Notes: generated by a model not told the origin, from the letters alone. Shown: positions 10,239 through 20,722, counted from the first letter of the stretch. The stretch is DNA of 64,000 nt from Sulfitobacter sp. M05 (GCF_029285175.1 NZ_JABEDH010000004.1:124001-188000), one strand, 5' to 3'. Translations and numbers: made by a program.

Positions 10239-11600
10239 TCAGGCGGCGACGGCTGCGGCAGCGCGGTCAATTTCATCCAGCGCCTTACCCAGATGACTGC
10301 GCAGATCGACGGTCACGCCGAACGGGTTTTGTTCACAAAGTGTGATCAATTCATTGCCGTCCAGAAATGTGCGGTATTCCTTGCATTGTGCTTGCAGGGC
10401 CGCGGCGGCTTTCGGGCGGCCAGCCGCGTCAACATTCCGGAAATCCATCAGATGTTTCATCAAGGCGGTCTGGTTGCCCTGTGTGATGCCGTTCAGGCCC
10501 ATCTCGGCGATGCGTTCCAGATCGGGGTCGGGAATCTGGCGGATTTTGTTTTGCAGTGCTGAAATTGCGCTGTCGGTTGCTTCTTTTGCGGTGTTCCAGA
10601 TTGTCAGCGGGTCCGTGTCGGGCGTGGCGTCTGACGGCGACGCGGCGACAGTCTTCAAACCTTGTTGTATCGCGCGCAGCCCGCTCAGGGCCGGATCAAC
10701 TGCGCCATCGCGAATATGCCCGATCACGTCGCGCAATTCACTTTTCAGGGCGGCGCTTTGCTCACCTTCCGGCAGGGCTTTCACTTTGGGGGCAAGCTGT
10801 GCCGCAGCTTCCTGAAGTTTCTTCAACGTTGCCGGGTCACCGCGTGGTTTTTCAATGGTGGTTGCGCCGCCATCCGGGGCAACGGGGGCTTCGGCGTCAC
10901 GCGAGGCTGATAGCTTTTTTAGAACCTGTTCAATCGTATCAAGCGTTTTGGCCGCATCGTCAGCCTTGCCGGCCTTAAGCTGCGCGACAGCTGCGCCAAA
11001 GGCCTGTCGCAGCTTGTCTCCCGACGGGCTGGGCACCGCCATCACCTCAGGTTGCAGGGCTTTTGCCCGCGCAGCCAGTGCTTTCAGATCGCCGCCGCTT
11101 TGATCCGGGGCGGGTGTTTCCTCCACCGCTTCCGGTGTCGGAGAAGGTTCAGCTGCTGTTTCGGGGGGAGGAGCGGCTGCGGCTGGCTGGCTTTGGGTCG
11201 TCTGTGGCGCTGTCTGCGGCGGGGCATCATCCGGATCGTCCGGCAGATCTTCGATGTCCTCTTCCGTGACGTTGCCGTCCATGTCCAGAATGCGGACGTT
11301 CTTGGACACTTTGTTTAATTTCAGGAACTTCTTAACTTTCTTGGCCAGTGCAGGCATAGCCTTTTCGCACTGTAAAGAAATGACCTTGCCTTCCATCTGC
11401 AATGTACCAAACGCCACCTTGGGCCCGTCGCCGGAGGCCCGCAGGGATTTTGCCATAACCGCGGCTGGTTTTTTGCGATGTAGCCCGAAGAGGTCTGTTT
11501 CGACCTTTGATCCGGGGCAGTAGGCGAATGAAATTGGCGCCGCTCGTGAAAATTTTAATAACTTCTTTAATTCGGCACCCTCAACGGAAAAATCCGACAC
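10239..11600 (-). CDS. Uncharacterised protein: basic N-terminal domain, P/A/Q-rich linker, helical C-terminus (453 aa)
   Basis: First gene of the three-gene module. The open frame runs further upstream, but a GTG at 11600 is preceded by AGGAG at good spacing, so I place the start there. Residues 1-122 form a compact domain with FAYCPG, LHRKKP and the tail DMDGNVTEEDIEDLPDDPDD. Residues 122-168 are a Pro/Ala/Gln/Glu linker. The rest is alpha-helical. The N-terminal domain is not one I can name; basic beta-strand/helix content ending in an acidic patch suggests a binding domain. There is no signal peptide. Its position as operon leader suggests it is needed with the two larger proteins. Confidence 0.75.
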   Translation of the reverse strand: MSDFSVEGAELKKLLKFSRAAPISFAYCPGSKVETDLFGLHRKKPAAVMAKSLRASGDGPKVAFGTLQMEGKVISLQCEKAMPALAKKVKKFLKLNKVSKNVRILDMDGNVTEEDIEDLPDDPDDAPPQTAPQTTQSQPAAAAPPPETAAEPSPTPEAVEETPAPDQSGGDLKALAARAKALQPEVMAVPSPSGDKLRQAFGAAVAQLKAGKADDAAKTLDTIEQVLKKLSASRDAEAPVAPDGGATTIEKPRGDPATLKKLQEAAAQLAPKVKALPEGEQSAALKSELRDVIGHIRDGAVDPALSGLRAIQQGLKTVAASPSDATPDTDPLTIWNTAKEATDSAISALQNKIRQIPDPDLERIAEMGLNGITQGNQTALMKHLMDFRNVDAAGRPKAAAALQAQCKEYRTFLDGNELITLCEQNPFGVTVDLRSHLGKALDEIDRAAAAVAA

Positions 11601-11971
11601 TCCGAGTCTCCTGATATGTAGTGTACAACGACCGTAATTTGCCGCTACGTCAACTAAGCCCCGCATCTTCTGTCGTGTCAAGTTTCTGCTGTCCCCTTTT
11701 TTGCCTCTCTGGGGAATGGCGGCGGCTCGACCTGTTGGGCAATGCTGGAAAAGGCATTTCAATCGGGAAGGAAAGCGCGAAGGCCCGCAGTGGCTACCGA
11801 CATATTGGCCTCCTATCCGGAAATCAGGTTGGTTCACAGAACAGGGATTATGGGAGTTCTTAAGGTTGAAATGACCCTGCAACTTGAAAATACAGTTGCT
11901 AGGGAATTGGAGCAGCATCAGGCCATGGCTGTAATAGCACGGCGTATCACAGCCGGCTTTGGCCATTTGAT
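11601..11971 (-). other. Gene-free gap with the presumed promoter of the three-gene module
   Basis: These 371 bases lie between the chemoreceptor stop and the GTG of the 453-aa gene. I see no convincing gene on either strand. The part next to the GTG is comparatively AT-rich and is the natural place for a promoter of the three-gene operon. No clear -35/-10 pair or long inverted repeat stood out. Confidence 0.4.
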
Positions 11972-14761
11972 TTAGGCGGCTTTATCGTGATCCTCAGCGG
12001 GCGGGGCGCTTTGCGGTTCCGCATTGTCAGTGCCGGCGGGCGTCATCGTTGAGAACCCCGATACCATACCTATAAGCTGTTGAGATTGTTCTGTTAAAGA
12101 TTGGTTCGCTGCGGTTGTCTCTTCGAACATGGCTGCGTTTTTCTGGGTATTGCTGTCCAGTTCTTCAACAGATTGATTGATGCCCGCTAAGCTGCGCGAC
12201 TGCTGATCCGAGGAGGAGGCAATCTCGGTCATTGTCTGTGCCATTTTCGAAATTTCGTTCAGGTTCCAATCAAGCCAATTGCTGTTCTCGGCAAGCAGGG
12301 ACACACCGGTTTCAACCTGCGATGTGGAGAGTGAGACAAGTGATTTTATCTGATCTGCGGCTTCAGAACTGCGGTGCGCCAGTTGACGGACCTCCGAGGC
12401 GACAACGGCAAATCCGGTGCCTGCTTCTCCTGCGCGGGCCGCTTCCACTCCGGCATTCAACGCAAGCAGGTTGGTTTGGAAGGCAATGGCGTCAATAACG
12501 CCGACGATCTTGCCAATCTCGCTTGAGGAACCTTCGATTTCCCGCATCGCATGGACGGCATCGGTCATTACCTGGCGGCTTTGTTCGGTTTTTTGGCTCA
12601 CCTCATTGGCATCCCGTGCTGCGTTTGACGCCCCTTTTGCCGCGGCAGATACACCTTTTGTCATTGCATTCAAAGCGGTGGCAGTCTGTTCAAGTGTGGT
12701 CGCGGCTTTCTCGGTGCGGGTGGCAAGATCCAGGGATGCTGCGGTGATTTCGCTGCTGCTCTGGTCAATCGTGTCCGCGCAAATACCGATGTTGTCGATG
12801 ATACCAGACAGGCTAACGACGGCAGTGTTATAATCTTTGCGCAGCCCTTCATAACTTTGTGGAAAGGCGGTTTCGATCGCAAGGGAAAGGTCACCTTTGG
12901 AGAGCCGGTGAAGCCCGTCCGCAAGCTCCGATACCACCAGCGCCTGTTCCTTCGCCCGCAGGTCACGCTCTCGCTCTTCTTTGAGGCGAATTGCCTCTTC
13001 GCGGGCAAGTGTTTTGGCCTCGCGGTCACGGTCCTCTTTTGCGCGGGTTTCCGCAAGCTGGCGGGTTTCTTGTTCCGCCTCTCGCTTTGCCTGTTCCGCA
13101 CCGCGTTCGGCGGCCAGCCGCTCTTCCTGATTGCGTTTTTCATCCGCTTGCAGCCGGATGCGTTCCAGAGCTCCTTGCCTGAAAATATGTAATGCCCGGG
13201 CCAATTTTCCGATCTCGCCATGTTGCTGGGTCAATTCGGTAATCTCCGAAAGGTCGCCACGGGCAAGGCGTTCAGTGACTTGGGTAATGCGATTTAATGG
13301 TCTGGTGATCATCCACCAGATCAAACCCGGCGCGAGCAAGACGATCGCCGCGCTCGTTATGCTGATGATCCGGATCCGGTTTTGCGCAGTCCTGACCTGA
13401 GCGTTCAGGATGGCGGCGCTGGATTCGATATGAGAACGCGCGACAAAGGCGTCCTCGGCCACAACCGTCGCGATCTGACCGACAGCATCTGTTGCAGTCT
13501 GAGTAGCCTGAACGGCCCGTTGGTTTGCCGTAATTGCCGCCCCTCTCGTAAAAACGATTCCCTTGGCTGGATCGGCCATTTGCAGAATTTCTGTCAGGTA
13601 TTCCCGTATGTCCGCGCCTGTCGCCTCCATAGCGGTTGCCAGCTGCGCGGCTGCCTGCTGCAGCTCCGCGTCATTGCGGTCGAGTTCTGCCGCATCGCGC
13701 GACAGGGCAACCTGTAATATTGCTGAAATTAGGGATTTCGTCGCGGCATTCAGTGCCGCCTGCTTTCGTATGCCCATAACCTGCTCATCCAGCAGAACCT
13801 TGATCGCTTCTTGGTTGGCGGCTTTTGTATCTTCGCTTTTTATGACAAGTTCGAAATAGATATCGTCCAGTGCCGCTGAAAGGTCGGCGTCTGCGGCTTG
13901 GCGCAAGGCCAAAATGGCGGTCGGGCGGACTGTCCTGCCGGTGTTTTTGAACGTCTTCATCAACTCTGTCTGCGACTTCTTCAAACTTTCAGCCAAAGCC
14001 TGTGTTGTTTCGGCCGAGGACAGTTGCCGGAGTAAATCGTTCAGGTGCTTGTTCGCCGCCGTCGCCAGATCGGCAAGAACGGTACGGATAGAACTGTCTG
14101 TGGTCTGCGTCTGGCTCAACGCCAAACCGGACAGAAGGTTCATTTTCGAATGAACCGTCAGCGTGGACTGGTACAGTGCAAAGTCGCTTTCGATGAGCTG
14201 CGTGAGGCTGGCGTCAACAGAGTTGATGGTGGCATCGCCCCCGGTAACCATCTGCGCAAAGGCCGTGTCGGAAGCCTCAGCAAGAATCCCTGTGGCCCCT
14301 GTCGCAAGCCGGAGCGCTTCTTTGATCTTATCTGCGACCGACGCTTGGCTAAGCAGTGCTTTTTTTCGGGCTGTTGTTAGGTCGGCCAGGCTATCTTCGA
14401 CCTCGTTTACCAATTTGGTCATATCTTCCTGGGCCTCGGGTAGGCCTGTGCCTGTGTTTTCGCGCAGCGCAGCAAGGGGGGGCTGCATGGCCTTGGCCAA
14501 ACGGTCCAGTTCAGCTGTGGACTCGGCGACCAATACCTCCAACAGAATGTTTCTAACTGTGTCGGTGGTGGTGACAACCTCGGCACTGGTGCGCAATTCT
14601 GGCAAGTATTCATCGGTCAGCACGGCCATGTTGCTGGCGATGGATTGGAACACCAACCATGCCACCACAATAGCGGCTGTTGTCATGGCGGCCAAGGCCC
14701 CAAAAATCAGGCCAAGCCGGACAATGACCGATCCCAAGGCGTTTGATATTCCAGATTTCAT
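11972..14761 (-). CDS. Methyl-accepting chemotaxis protein (929 aa)
   Basis: A transmembrane chemoreceptor. A membrane helix near residues 12-36 is followed by a long periplasmic helical sensor of about 430 residues. A second membrane helix precedes a HAMP domain ([19 protein letters not shown]). A long Arg/Glu/Ala coiled coil leads into a second HAMP-like segment ([14 protein letters not shown]) and then the signalling hairpin. The hairpin tip, [20 protein letters not shown], is the conserved CheA/CheW-binding signature. The periplasmic part is larger than in classical receptors. It lies directly downstream of a Liv-type binding protein, with a hairpin between. That suggests the binding protein presents a ligand to this receptor, though no direct evidence is in the sequence. 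Confidence 0.93.
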   Translation of the reverse strand: MKSGISNALGSVIVRLGLIFGALAAMTTAAIVVAWLVFQSIASNMAVLTDEYLPELRTSAEVVTTTDTVRNILLEVLVAESTAELDRLAKAMQPPLAALRENTGTGLPEAQEDMTKLVNEVEDSLADLTTARKKALLSQASVADKIKEALRLATGATGILAEASDTAFAQMVTGGDATINSVDASLTQLIESDFALYQSTLTVHSKMNLLSGLALSQTQTTDSSIRTVLADLATAANKHLNDLLRQLSSAETTQALAESLKKSQTELMKTFKNTGRTVRPTAILALRQAADADLSAALDDIYFELVIKSEDTKAANQEAIKVLLDEQVMGIRKQAALNAATKSLISAILQVALSRDAAELDRNDAELQQAAAQLATAMEATGADIREYLTEILQMADPAKGIVFTRGAAITANQRAVQATQTATDAVGQIATVVAEDAFVARSHIESSAAILNAQVRTAQNRIRIISITSAAIVLLAPGLIWWMITRPLNRITQVTERLARGDLSEITELTQQHGEIGKLARALHIFRQGALERIRLQADEKRNQEERLAAERGAEQAKREAEQETRQLAETRAKEDRDREAKTLAREEAIRLKEERERDLRAKEQALVVSELADGLHRLSKGDLSLAIETAFPQSYEGLRKDYNTAVVSLSGIIDNIGICADTIDQSSSEITAASLDLATRTEKAATTLEQTATALNAMTKGVSAAAKGASNAARDANEVSQKTEQSRQVMTDAVHAMREIEGSSSEIGKIVGVIDAIAFQTNLLALNAGVEAARAGEAGTGFAVVASEVRQLAHRSSEAADQIKSLVSLSTSQVETGVSLLAENSNWLDWNLNEISKMAQTMTEIASSSDQQSRSLAGINQSVEELDSNTQKNAAMFEETTAANQSLTEQSQQLIGMVSGFSTMTPAGTDNAEPQSAPPAEDHDKAA

Positions 14762-14821
14762 TTGGTTGCCTGCTTTTAGAAAGTGACGTAATGTCAGATG
14801 ATTAGGCGAGATAATGAAGGC

Positions 14822-14847
14822 GGGGCCGCCGCAGTGCAGACGGCCCC
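14822..14847 (-). terminator. Hairpin between binding-protein gene and chemoreceptor gene
   Basis: A perfect 7-bp inverted repeat (GGGGCCG / CGGCCCC) lies just after the binding-protein stop and before the chemoreceptor start. There is only a weak T-containing tail on the minus strand. It could partially stop transcription or protect the upstream mRNA, giving more binding protein than receptor. Confidence 0.5.
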
Positions 14848-14854
14848 ATATGCA

Positions 14855-16009
14855 TCAGCCGCCAGCGCCCATAGGTTCAAAACCACCATCAGGACGAATG
14901 CGGGTTAGAAAGACGTCGTCCGACCCTTGATTGTCGCCTGGCCCAAATTCCAGTGACATGCCGCCCAGATCGACCTGGCCCAGACCGTTCATTGCTGCCA
15001 TGAAACTGGTTCGCGTCAACTCGGTTCCGGCAGCATTCAATCCCGCAATCGCAAGGCGTCCGGCGACATACCCCTCCAAGGATACGAATCCAGGTTCGGC
15101 GGTGGCATCAAGCGCGGTCAATGCGGCCTGATATTCAGCCACAATCGGTAAGGAGCTGTCCCAGGGTTGCGGTACAACCTGACTGACGATCACACCTTCG
15201 CCAGCCGCCCCCAGTTCGGCGGCAAACGCCTTGGAGCCGACAAAGGAGATTGTCATGAATGTCGGGTCCATCTTCATCTTTTTTGCAAGTTTTACAAATT
15301 CCGCCAGCGGTTTATATGCGCCAACCATGACGATAGCCTGCGGTTTCGCCTTGCGGATTTCAAGCAGAGCCGACTTCACCGCAACTGTGTTGCGAGTATA
15401 GGTACCCTCGGCGACCAACGACATGCCACGGGCATCCAGCGCCTTTTTGACACCGGACAGTCCGACACGACCAAAACCGTCGTCCTGATACAGGATTGCA
15501 ATGTCGGTAATCCCTTCGACATCCACCAGATGGTCGATCCATGCCTGTGTTTCCGCGTCATAGGTTGCGCGCAGGTTGGTCACATTACGCAGCTGCGGAT
15601 TTCTCAGGAAACCGGCACCGGTAAACGGGGCGACCATCGGCATGCCAGCGTCAGTGGCAATCGGTTGCGTGGCTTTTGTTGTGGGGGTGCCAACGGTGCC
15701 GATCAATGCCAGATAAGCATCCGCCGCAATCGCCGCGCGGACCTGATCGATAGACTTGTTCGGCTCGTAACTGTCATCTATCGCCTCCAACCGGAGTGTC
15801 CGCCCGTGGACGCCACCGGCGCGGTTCGCCTCTTCAAAGGCGGCTGTCAGCCCTTGTCGCATGCCAAGACCAAGCGCGGCAGCTGGCCCTTCAAGGGCGG
15901 CAACTTGTACAAAATCCACGGTTGTTGCGGTGACGCCTTGGCCGGCTGCAAGCGAGGTACCCGAAAAAAGGGCGGCAGCGAGGCCTGCGGAAAGAAGTTT
16001 GCGTATCAT
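14855..16009 (-). CDS. Branched-chain amino acid/amide-type ABC substrate-binding protein (LivK-like)
   Basis: A 384-residue periplasmic binding protein with an N-terminal signal peptide (MIRKLLSAGLAAALFSGTSLA). The type I periplasmic binding fold is indicated by GLTAAFEEANRAGGVHGR, LRLEAIDDSYEP and LIGTVGTPTT, the usual marks of the LivK/Peripla_BP_6 family, whose members bind branched-chain amino acids, amides, urea or aromatic acids. No permease or ATPase lies beside it. The next gene on the same strand is a chemoreceptor. It may therefore serve chemotaxis rather than transport. The ligand cannot be predicted. Confidence 0.88.
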   Translation of the reverse strand: MIRKLLSAGLAAALFSGTSLAAGQGVTATTVDFVQVAALEGPAAALGLGMRQGLTAAFEEANRAGGVHGRTLRLEAIDDSYEPNKSIDQVRAAIAADAYLALIGTVGTPTTKATQPIATDAGMPMVAPFTGAGFLRNPQLRNVTNLRATYDAETQAWIDHLVDVEGITDIAILYQDDGFGRVGLSGVKKALDARGMSLVAEGTYTRNTVAVKSALLEIRKAKPQAIVMVGAYKPLAEFVKLAKKMKMDPTFMTISFVGSKAFAAELGAAGEGVIVSQVVPQPWDSSLPIVAEYQAALTALDATAEPGFVSLEGYVAGRLAIAGLNAAGTELTRTSFMAAMNGLGQVDLGGMSLEFGPGDNQGSDDVFLTRIRPDGGFEPMGAGG

Positions 16010-16394
16010 AAAATTTGATCCTAGGGCTGGTTGATTAACCAGAGACTGTATTTCCCATAGGTTTTTGTTTTGTTAATCCACGATTGCGGAAGCCGTGGCT
16101 TTTGCGGCAAGAGCCGACCGAATAGCCAAATTTCGTTTCAAATTGATCTCACTAAAGCGGGCCGCACCAAAGGAGGAGGGATCAAAGCAGGTAAGATTTG
16201 CAGGCGCAGTATATGAATACCTTTCCCGCAGAGGGCTTTTTCCCAGTTGCGGCATACCTATATGTCAAAACGCTGCCGGTCGGCCTATGCTGGCGCTTGT
16301 GCACCTGCGGTGGTTGGTGCCACGTCTAAAAACGTAGACACGAAGATAAACGAGTACACAGGGCGACAAGGCCGCAGGCCAGAGGAACCGAGCG
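16010..16394. other. Divergent intergenic region (binding protein / RND pump)
   Basis: These 385 bases separate the minus-strand binding-protein gene from the plus-strand efflux genes and must hold both promoters. I see no gene in them. AT-rich stretches at about 16055-16085 (toward the binding protein) and 16200-16270 (toward the pump) are promoter candidates, without a confident -35/-10 call. Confidence 0.35.
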
Positions 16395-17600
16395 ATGACA
16401 AAAGAGAGCGCAGATGTGAGCAAAACGGGCGGTGCATCCGGACCCGCCGAAACGCCGATGTCATCGGACGGTGCGTCGCGGCAGGTGAAGCAATCGCCGT
16501 CCTCACCGCGTGCATTGACATTCAACGATGACAAAGGCGCGTCGCGCTCGACCTGGATCGCCGGTCTTCTGGTGCTGGCGATTATCGGCTGGATGGGCAG
16601 CGGATTTATTTTCCCTGCCAAAGAGGCGGCCCCCGTGAGTGCCCGCGAAGACGTGAAACCTGTTGCGGTGGCAGTGACCCCATCGGTGGCCGAAACGGTG
16701 ACCCAGTATTATCAGGCAGAAGGGCAGGCATTGCCGGACCGCGACACACAGCTGCGCGCAGAGACCTCTGGGGATGTGGCGCAAGTTCTTGTTTCTAAAG
16801 GGCAGGATGTCGCGGCGGATGCGGTCATTGCACGGTTTGATCCAGCGAATAACCAAGCCGAAAGCCGGCGCGCCGCCGAAGAGTTGACCCGGGCCAAACG
16901 GGAGTTCGACAATGCTGAGAAACTGCTTGAGCGCGGGGTGGCCACGGTTGACCGCGTGACACAGGCGCGGGCCGCATTGGCGGCAGCGCAGGCGCAGGTC
17001 ACAGAAGTGCAACAGGACGCCAAGGCATTGACCATCACCGCGCCCTTTGCGGGCCGGATCGAAACCCTTGATCTGGACGCGGGCGAATTCGTGTCCGCAG
17101 GCACGGTCGTGGGGCGGCTGGTGGACATCACCCCGCTGACGGTCGCCATTCAGGTGCCGCAACAATCTCTCAGCCGCATTTCGGTTGGCCAAACCGCGAC
17201 AGTGAAATTCATCACCGGCGAGGAACGTCAAGGCGAAGTGACCTTTGTCGGCACCTCGGCAGCATCCGAAACACGTACTTTTCTGGCCGAGGTCGAAGTG
17301 GCCAATGACGACGGTGCCATTCCCGCCGGCATTTCAGCCGAGGTTGTGATCCCAACGGGGAAAGCGAAGGCACATTTCCTGTCGCCGTCGATTGTCTCGC
17401 TGGACACCGAGGGCACGTTAGGCGTCAAGACGGCAGATGCCGAAAACAAGGTAGTGTTCTTCCCGATCGAGGTGGTGCGGGCGCAGATAGATGGCATCTG
17501 GGTGACCGGCCTGCCTGATACGGTGGATGTGATCACTGTCGGGCAGGGCTATGTCAACGAGGCCGAAGTTGTGGCCCCCTCTGTGCAGGAGCAGAACTGA
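16395..17600 (+). CDS. RND efflux periplasmic adaptor (membrane fusion protein)
   Basis: A 401-residue adaptor that links an inner-membrane RND pump to an outer-membrane channel. A single N-terminal membrane helix (STWIAGLLVLAIIGWMGSG) anchors it. The lipoyl half-motifs flank a helical hairpin: VLVSKGQDVAADAVIARFDP on one side and ITAPFAGRIETLDLDAGE on the other. A beta-barrel and membrane-proximal domain follow. An AGAGGAA lies before the ATG. The stop overlaps the start of the permease (TGATG), so translation is coupled. No outer-membrane factor gene is seen nearby. Confidence 0.92.
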   Translation: MTKESADVSKTGGASGPAETPMSSDGASRQVKQSPSSPRALTFNDDKGASRSTWIAGLLVLAIIGWMGSGFIFPAKEAAPVSAREDVKPVAVAVTPSVAETVTQYYQAEGQALPDRDTQLRAETSGDVAQVLVSKGQDVAADAVIARFDPANNQAESRRAAEELTRAKREFDNAEKLLERGVATVDRVTQARAALAAAQAQVTEVQQDAKALTITAPFAGRIETLDLDAGEFVSAGTVVGRLVDITPLTVAIQVPQQSLSRISVGQTATVKFITGEERQGEVTFVGTSAASETRTFLAEVEVANDDGAIPAGISAEVVIPTGKAKAHFLSPSIVSLDTEGTLGVKTADAENKVVFFPIEVVRAQIDGIWVTGLPDTVDVITVGQGYVNEAEVVAPSVQEQN

Positions 17601-20600
17601 TGGAAGGCATCATCAACGCGGCGTTTTCTCGCTCGCGTGTTGTGGTCATGGCGCTTGTGATGGTGCTGACCGTCGGGGCATATGCCTATGTCTCGATCCC
17701 GAAAGAAGCCAACCCCGAAGTTCCGCTGCCGCTGTTTTACGTTTCCACCGGGCTGGACGGGATCAGCCCGTCTGATGCGGAACGCCTGCTGCTGGAGCCG
17801 ATGGAGACCGAGTTTGCCTCGATTGCGGGGCTGGACAGTATGAAATCTGACGCCGCCGAAGGCTTTGCCAGCATCCAACTGGAGTTCCTGCCCGGCGGCG
17901 ACAATGACGAAGCCCTTGATAAAGTGCGCGAGGCGGCGGACCGCGTGGAATCCGAACTGCCCGAAGATGCGCGTGACATCACAATCACCGAAATCAACAC
18001 CGCACTATTCCCGATCATCACCGCCATCCTGTCCGGCCCAGTGCCAGAACGCACTCTGAATACACTGGCCGAACGGCTTCAGGAGGAGATCGAAGGCCTT
18101 GAAGGGGTGCTGGAGGCAGAAATCGGTGGCCAGCGCTTCGAATTCCTCGAAGTGCTGATCGACCCGACAGTCTTCCAGACCTACAACCTGTCCTTTGAAG
18201 AGCTGATTGGCCAGATCCAGCGCAACAACCGCTTGATCGCAGCGGGGGCGATTGAAACCGGATCGGGACGGATTGTCCTGAAGGTGCCCGGCCTGATCGA
18301 AGACCTTGAGGATGTGATGGCGATGCCCGTCAAGGTACGCGGCAACGCGGTTGTCACCTTCGGGGATGTGGCCACAATCCGCCGTACATTCGAAGACCCG
18401 AGTTCTTTTGCGCGTATCAACGGCCAACCGGCGCTGGCCCTTGAGGTCACCAAACGGTCGGGCGCAAACATCATTGATACGGTTGCAGATGTAAAAGCGC
18501 TGGTGAAGGAGATGAGCGTCGATTGGCCCGAAAGCGTCAAGATCACCTATCTGCAAGACCAGAGTAAACAGGTCAAAGACATGTTAAGCGATCTGGAGGC
18601 CAATGTGATTGCGGCGGTGATCCTTGTGATGATCGTGATTGTTCTGGCGCTTGGCGGGCGTTCTGCGATCCTTGTGGGCCTGTCCATTCCGGGGGCCTTC
18701 CTCGCTGGTGTCATCGCGCTTTGGACTATGGGCTATACGATGAACATTGTTGTTTTGTTCTCGCTGATCCTTGTTGTCGGGATGCTGGTTGACGGGGCCA
18801 TTGTCACAACCGAACTGGCCGACCGAAAACTGCAAGAGGGTGCCCCTGCCAAGCAGGCCTATGCCGAGGCGGCAAAGCGGATGGCCTGGCCGATCATCGC
18901 CTCCACGGCGACCACCCTAAGTGTTTTTTTTCCGCTGTTGTTCTGGGATGGCATGGTCGGGGAGTTCATGAAGTTCCTGCCCATCACCGTTATTCTGACC
19001 CTGTTTGCATCCCTGTTCATGGCGTTGGTCTTTATCCCGGTGGTTGGTGGGTTGATCGGCAAACGGCAACCTCAGACCGCAAAGGCCAAGGCACAATTAT
19101 ATGCCGCCGAATTGGGCGATCCACGCGACATGACCGGGTTCACAGGCGGCTATGTCCGGCTGCTACAATGGGCCATTCTTAGGCCGGGGGCGACGGTGCT
19201 GCTGGCCGTTGCGCTTTTGCTGGGAGGCTTCGGGCTTTACGGGACATTCGGTAAGGGCGTCACTTTTTTCCCGTCGGTTGAGCCGGAATTCATGCAGGTG
19301 CAGGTCCGTGCCCGCGATAACTTTTCTATCTTTGAACGCGATGCGCTGGTGCGTGCTGTCGAAGACCGCATTCTGGGATATGACGAAATCGCCAGCCTCT
19401 ATGTCCGTTCGATGATGAGCGCGGGGCAGGGCGATGAGGAAACCATCGGTGTGCTACAGCTTGAGCTGACCCCGTGGGACACCCGTCGTCCGGCAGCCGA
19501 GATTGGCGAAGATATTCGTGAAACTGTCGCGGATATTGCCGGCATTGACGTTCAGGTGCAGACCGAAAGTGGCGGGCCGACCGCCGGCAAACCTGTCAAT
19601 CTTGAAATCACCTCCCGCAACCCGGCAGTGCAAGGGCTGGCGGTCCAGCAAATCCGCGACATTATGGACGGTCTGGGTGGCTTCACCGATGTCACGGATA
19701 CCCGTCCGGTGCCGGGCGTCGAGGTGTCGATCCTTGTCAACCGCGCGGAAGCTGCGCGTTTCGGGGCCGATGTCAGTCTGTTGGGGCAGGCGGTGCAGCT
19801 GTTGACGCAGGGCATCACAGTTGCCGATTACCGCCCCGACGATGTCGATGGGTCGCTGGACATCCGCGTACGTTTCCCGCGCGAAGAACGGTCACTGGCA
19901 GAGCTTGCCGGGCTGCGGGTGCCAACGTCGTCCGGGCTGGTGCCGATCTCCAATTTCGTCACCTTCGCCCCTTCCGAGCGCACCGGCATCATCCGCCGCA
20001 TTGACGAGAAACGCGTCACCACCATCGAGGCGAACGTGGCACCGGGGCTGTTGGTGAATGATCAGGTCATTGCGTTGACAGCGGCGCTGGAGGCAGCAGA
20101 GCTGCCCGAGGGTGTCAATTTCAGTTTCGCGGGTGAGGCGGAGGATCAGCAGGAAAGCATGATCTTTCTGGCAAGCGCCTTTTTTGCGGCGATTTTCATG
20201 ATGTTTGTGATCTTGGTGATCCAGTTCAACAATTTCTTTCAGGCTTTCATCGTAATGAGTGCCATTGTCTTTTCGATTGCCGGTGTCCTGTTGGGGCTGA
20301 TTATCACCGGGCGTCCCTTTGGCGTGGTCATGGGGGGGATCGGGGTGATCGCACTTGCGGGGATCGTGGTGAACAACAACATCGTTCTGATTGACACCTA
20401 TAACGATCTGAAAAAATCTGGTCAGGCCCCGCTTGAGGCCGCATTGCGCACGGGCGCACAACGTCTGCGGCCGGTGATCCTGACCTCAGTAACCACGGCG
20501 CTCGGCCTGATGCCCATGGTTATCGGTGTGAACCTGAATTTTTTCACCCGTGAGGTGGTCTATGGGGCCCCGTCGACACAATGGTGGACGGAACTGTCCT

Positions 20601-20722
20601 CGGCGATTGCCGGTGGATTGGTAATCGCCACGGTGCTGACCTTGATTGTGACACCGGCCATGTTGATGCTGGGCGAACGTCACCGACGCAAGTCTGCGGA
20701 GGCACCGGTGCCTGCCGCATGA
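17600..20722 (+). CDS. RND-family efflux permease
   Basis: A 1040-residue inner-membrane proton-driven pump of the AcrB/MexF superfamily. It shows the usual twelve membrane helices in two groups (after residue 5 and from about 330, then about 515 and from about 850) with two large periplasmic loops. In the TM4 relay the motif reads VVGMLVDGAIVTTE. AcrB has two Asp at this place; here the second is Gly, as also happens in some metal-exporting RND pumps that keep one Asp. The second half carries GIVVNNNIVLID. Substrates cannot be told. Start and stop overlap the adaptor gene by one base. Confidence 0.93.
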   Translation: MEGIINAAFSRSRVVVMALVMVLTVGAYAYVSIPKEANPEVPLPLFYVSTGLDGISPSDAERLLLEPMETEFASIAGLDSMKSDAAEGFASIQLEFLPGGDNDEALDKVREAADRVESELPEDARDITITEINTALFPIITAILSGPVPERTLNTLAERLQEEIEGLEGVLEAEIGGQRFEFLEVLIDPTVFQTYNLSFEELIGQIQRNNRLIAAGAIETGSGRIVLKVPGLIEDLEDVMAMPVKVRGNAVVTFGDVATIRRTFEDPSSFARINGQPALALEVTKRSGANIIDTVADVKALVKEMSVDWPESVKITYLQDQSKQVKDMLSDLEANVIAAVILVMIVIVLALGGRSAILVGLSIPGAFLAGVIALWTMGYTMNIVVLFSLILVVGMLVDGAIVTTELADRKLQEGAPAKQAYAEAAKRMAWPIIASTATTLSVFFPLLFWDGMVGEFMKFLPITVILTLFASLFMALVFIPVVGGLIGKRQPQTAKAKAQLYAAELGDPRDMTGFTGGYVRLLQWAILRPGATVLLAVALLLGGFGLYGTFGKGVTFFPSVEPEFMQVQVRARDNFSIFERDALVRAVEDRILGYDEIASLYVRSMMSAGQGDEETIGVLQLELTPWDTRRPAAEIGEDIRETVADIAGIDVQVQTESGGPTAGKPVNLEITSRNPAVQGLAVQQIRDIMDGLGGFTDVTDTRPVPGVEVSILVNRAEAARFGADVSLLGQAVQLLTQGITVADYRPDDVDGSLDIRVRFPREERSLAELAGLRVPTSSGLVPISNFVTFAPSERTGIIRRIDEKRVTTIEANVAPGLLVNDQVIALTAALEAAELPEGVNFSFAGEAEDQQESMIFLASAFFAAIFMMFVILVIQFNNFFQAFIVMSAIVFSIAGVLLGLIITGRPFGVVMGGIGVIALAGIVVNNNIVLIDTYNDLKKSGQAPLEAALRTGAQRLRPVILTSVTTALGLMPMVIGVNLNFFTREVVYGAPSTQWWTELSSAIAGGLVIATVLTLIVTPAMLMLGERHRRKSAEAPVPAA

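Noticed and set aside
10239-11966. Longer version (575 aa) of the 453-aa protein
   Set aside because: The extra N-terminal part lacks coding character, and a GTG with AGGAG lies at 11600.
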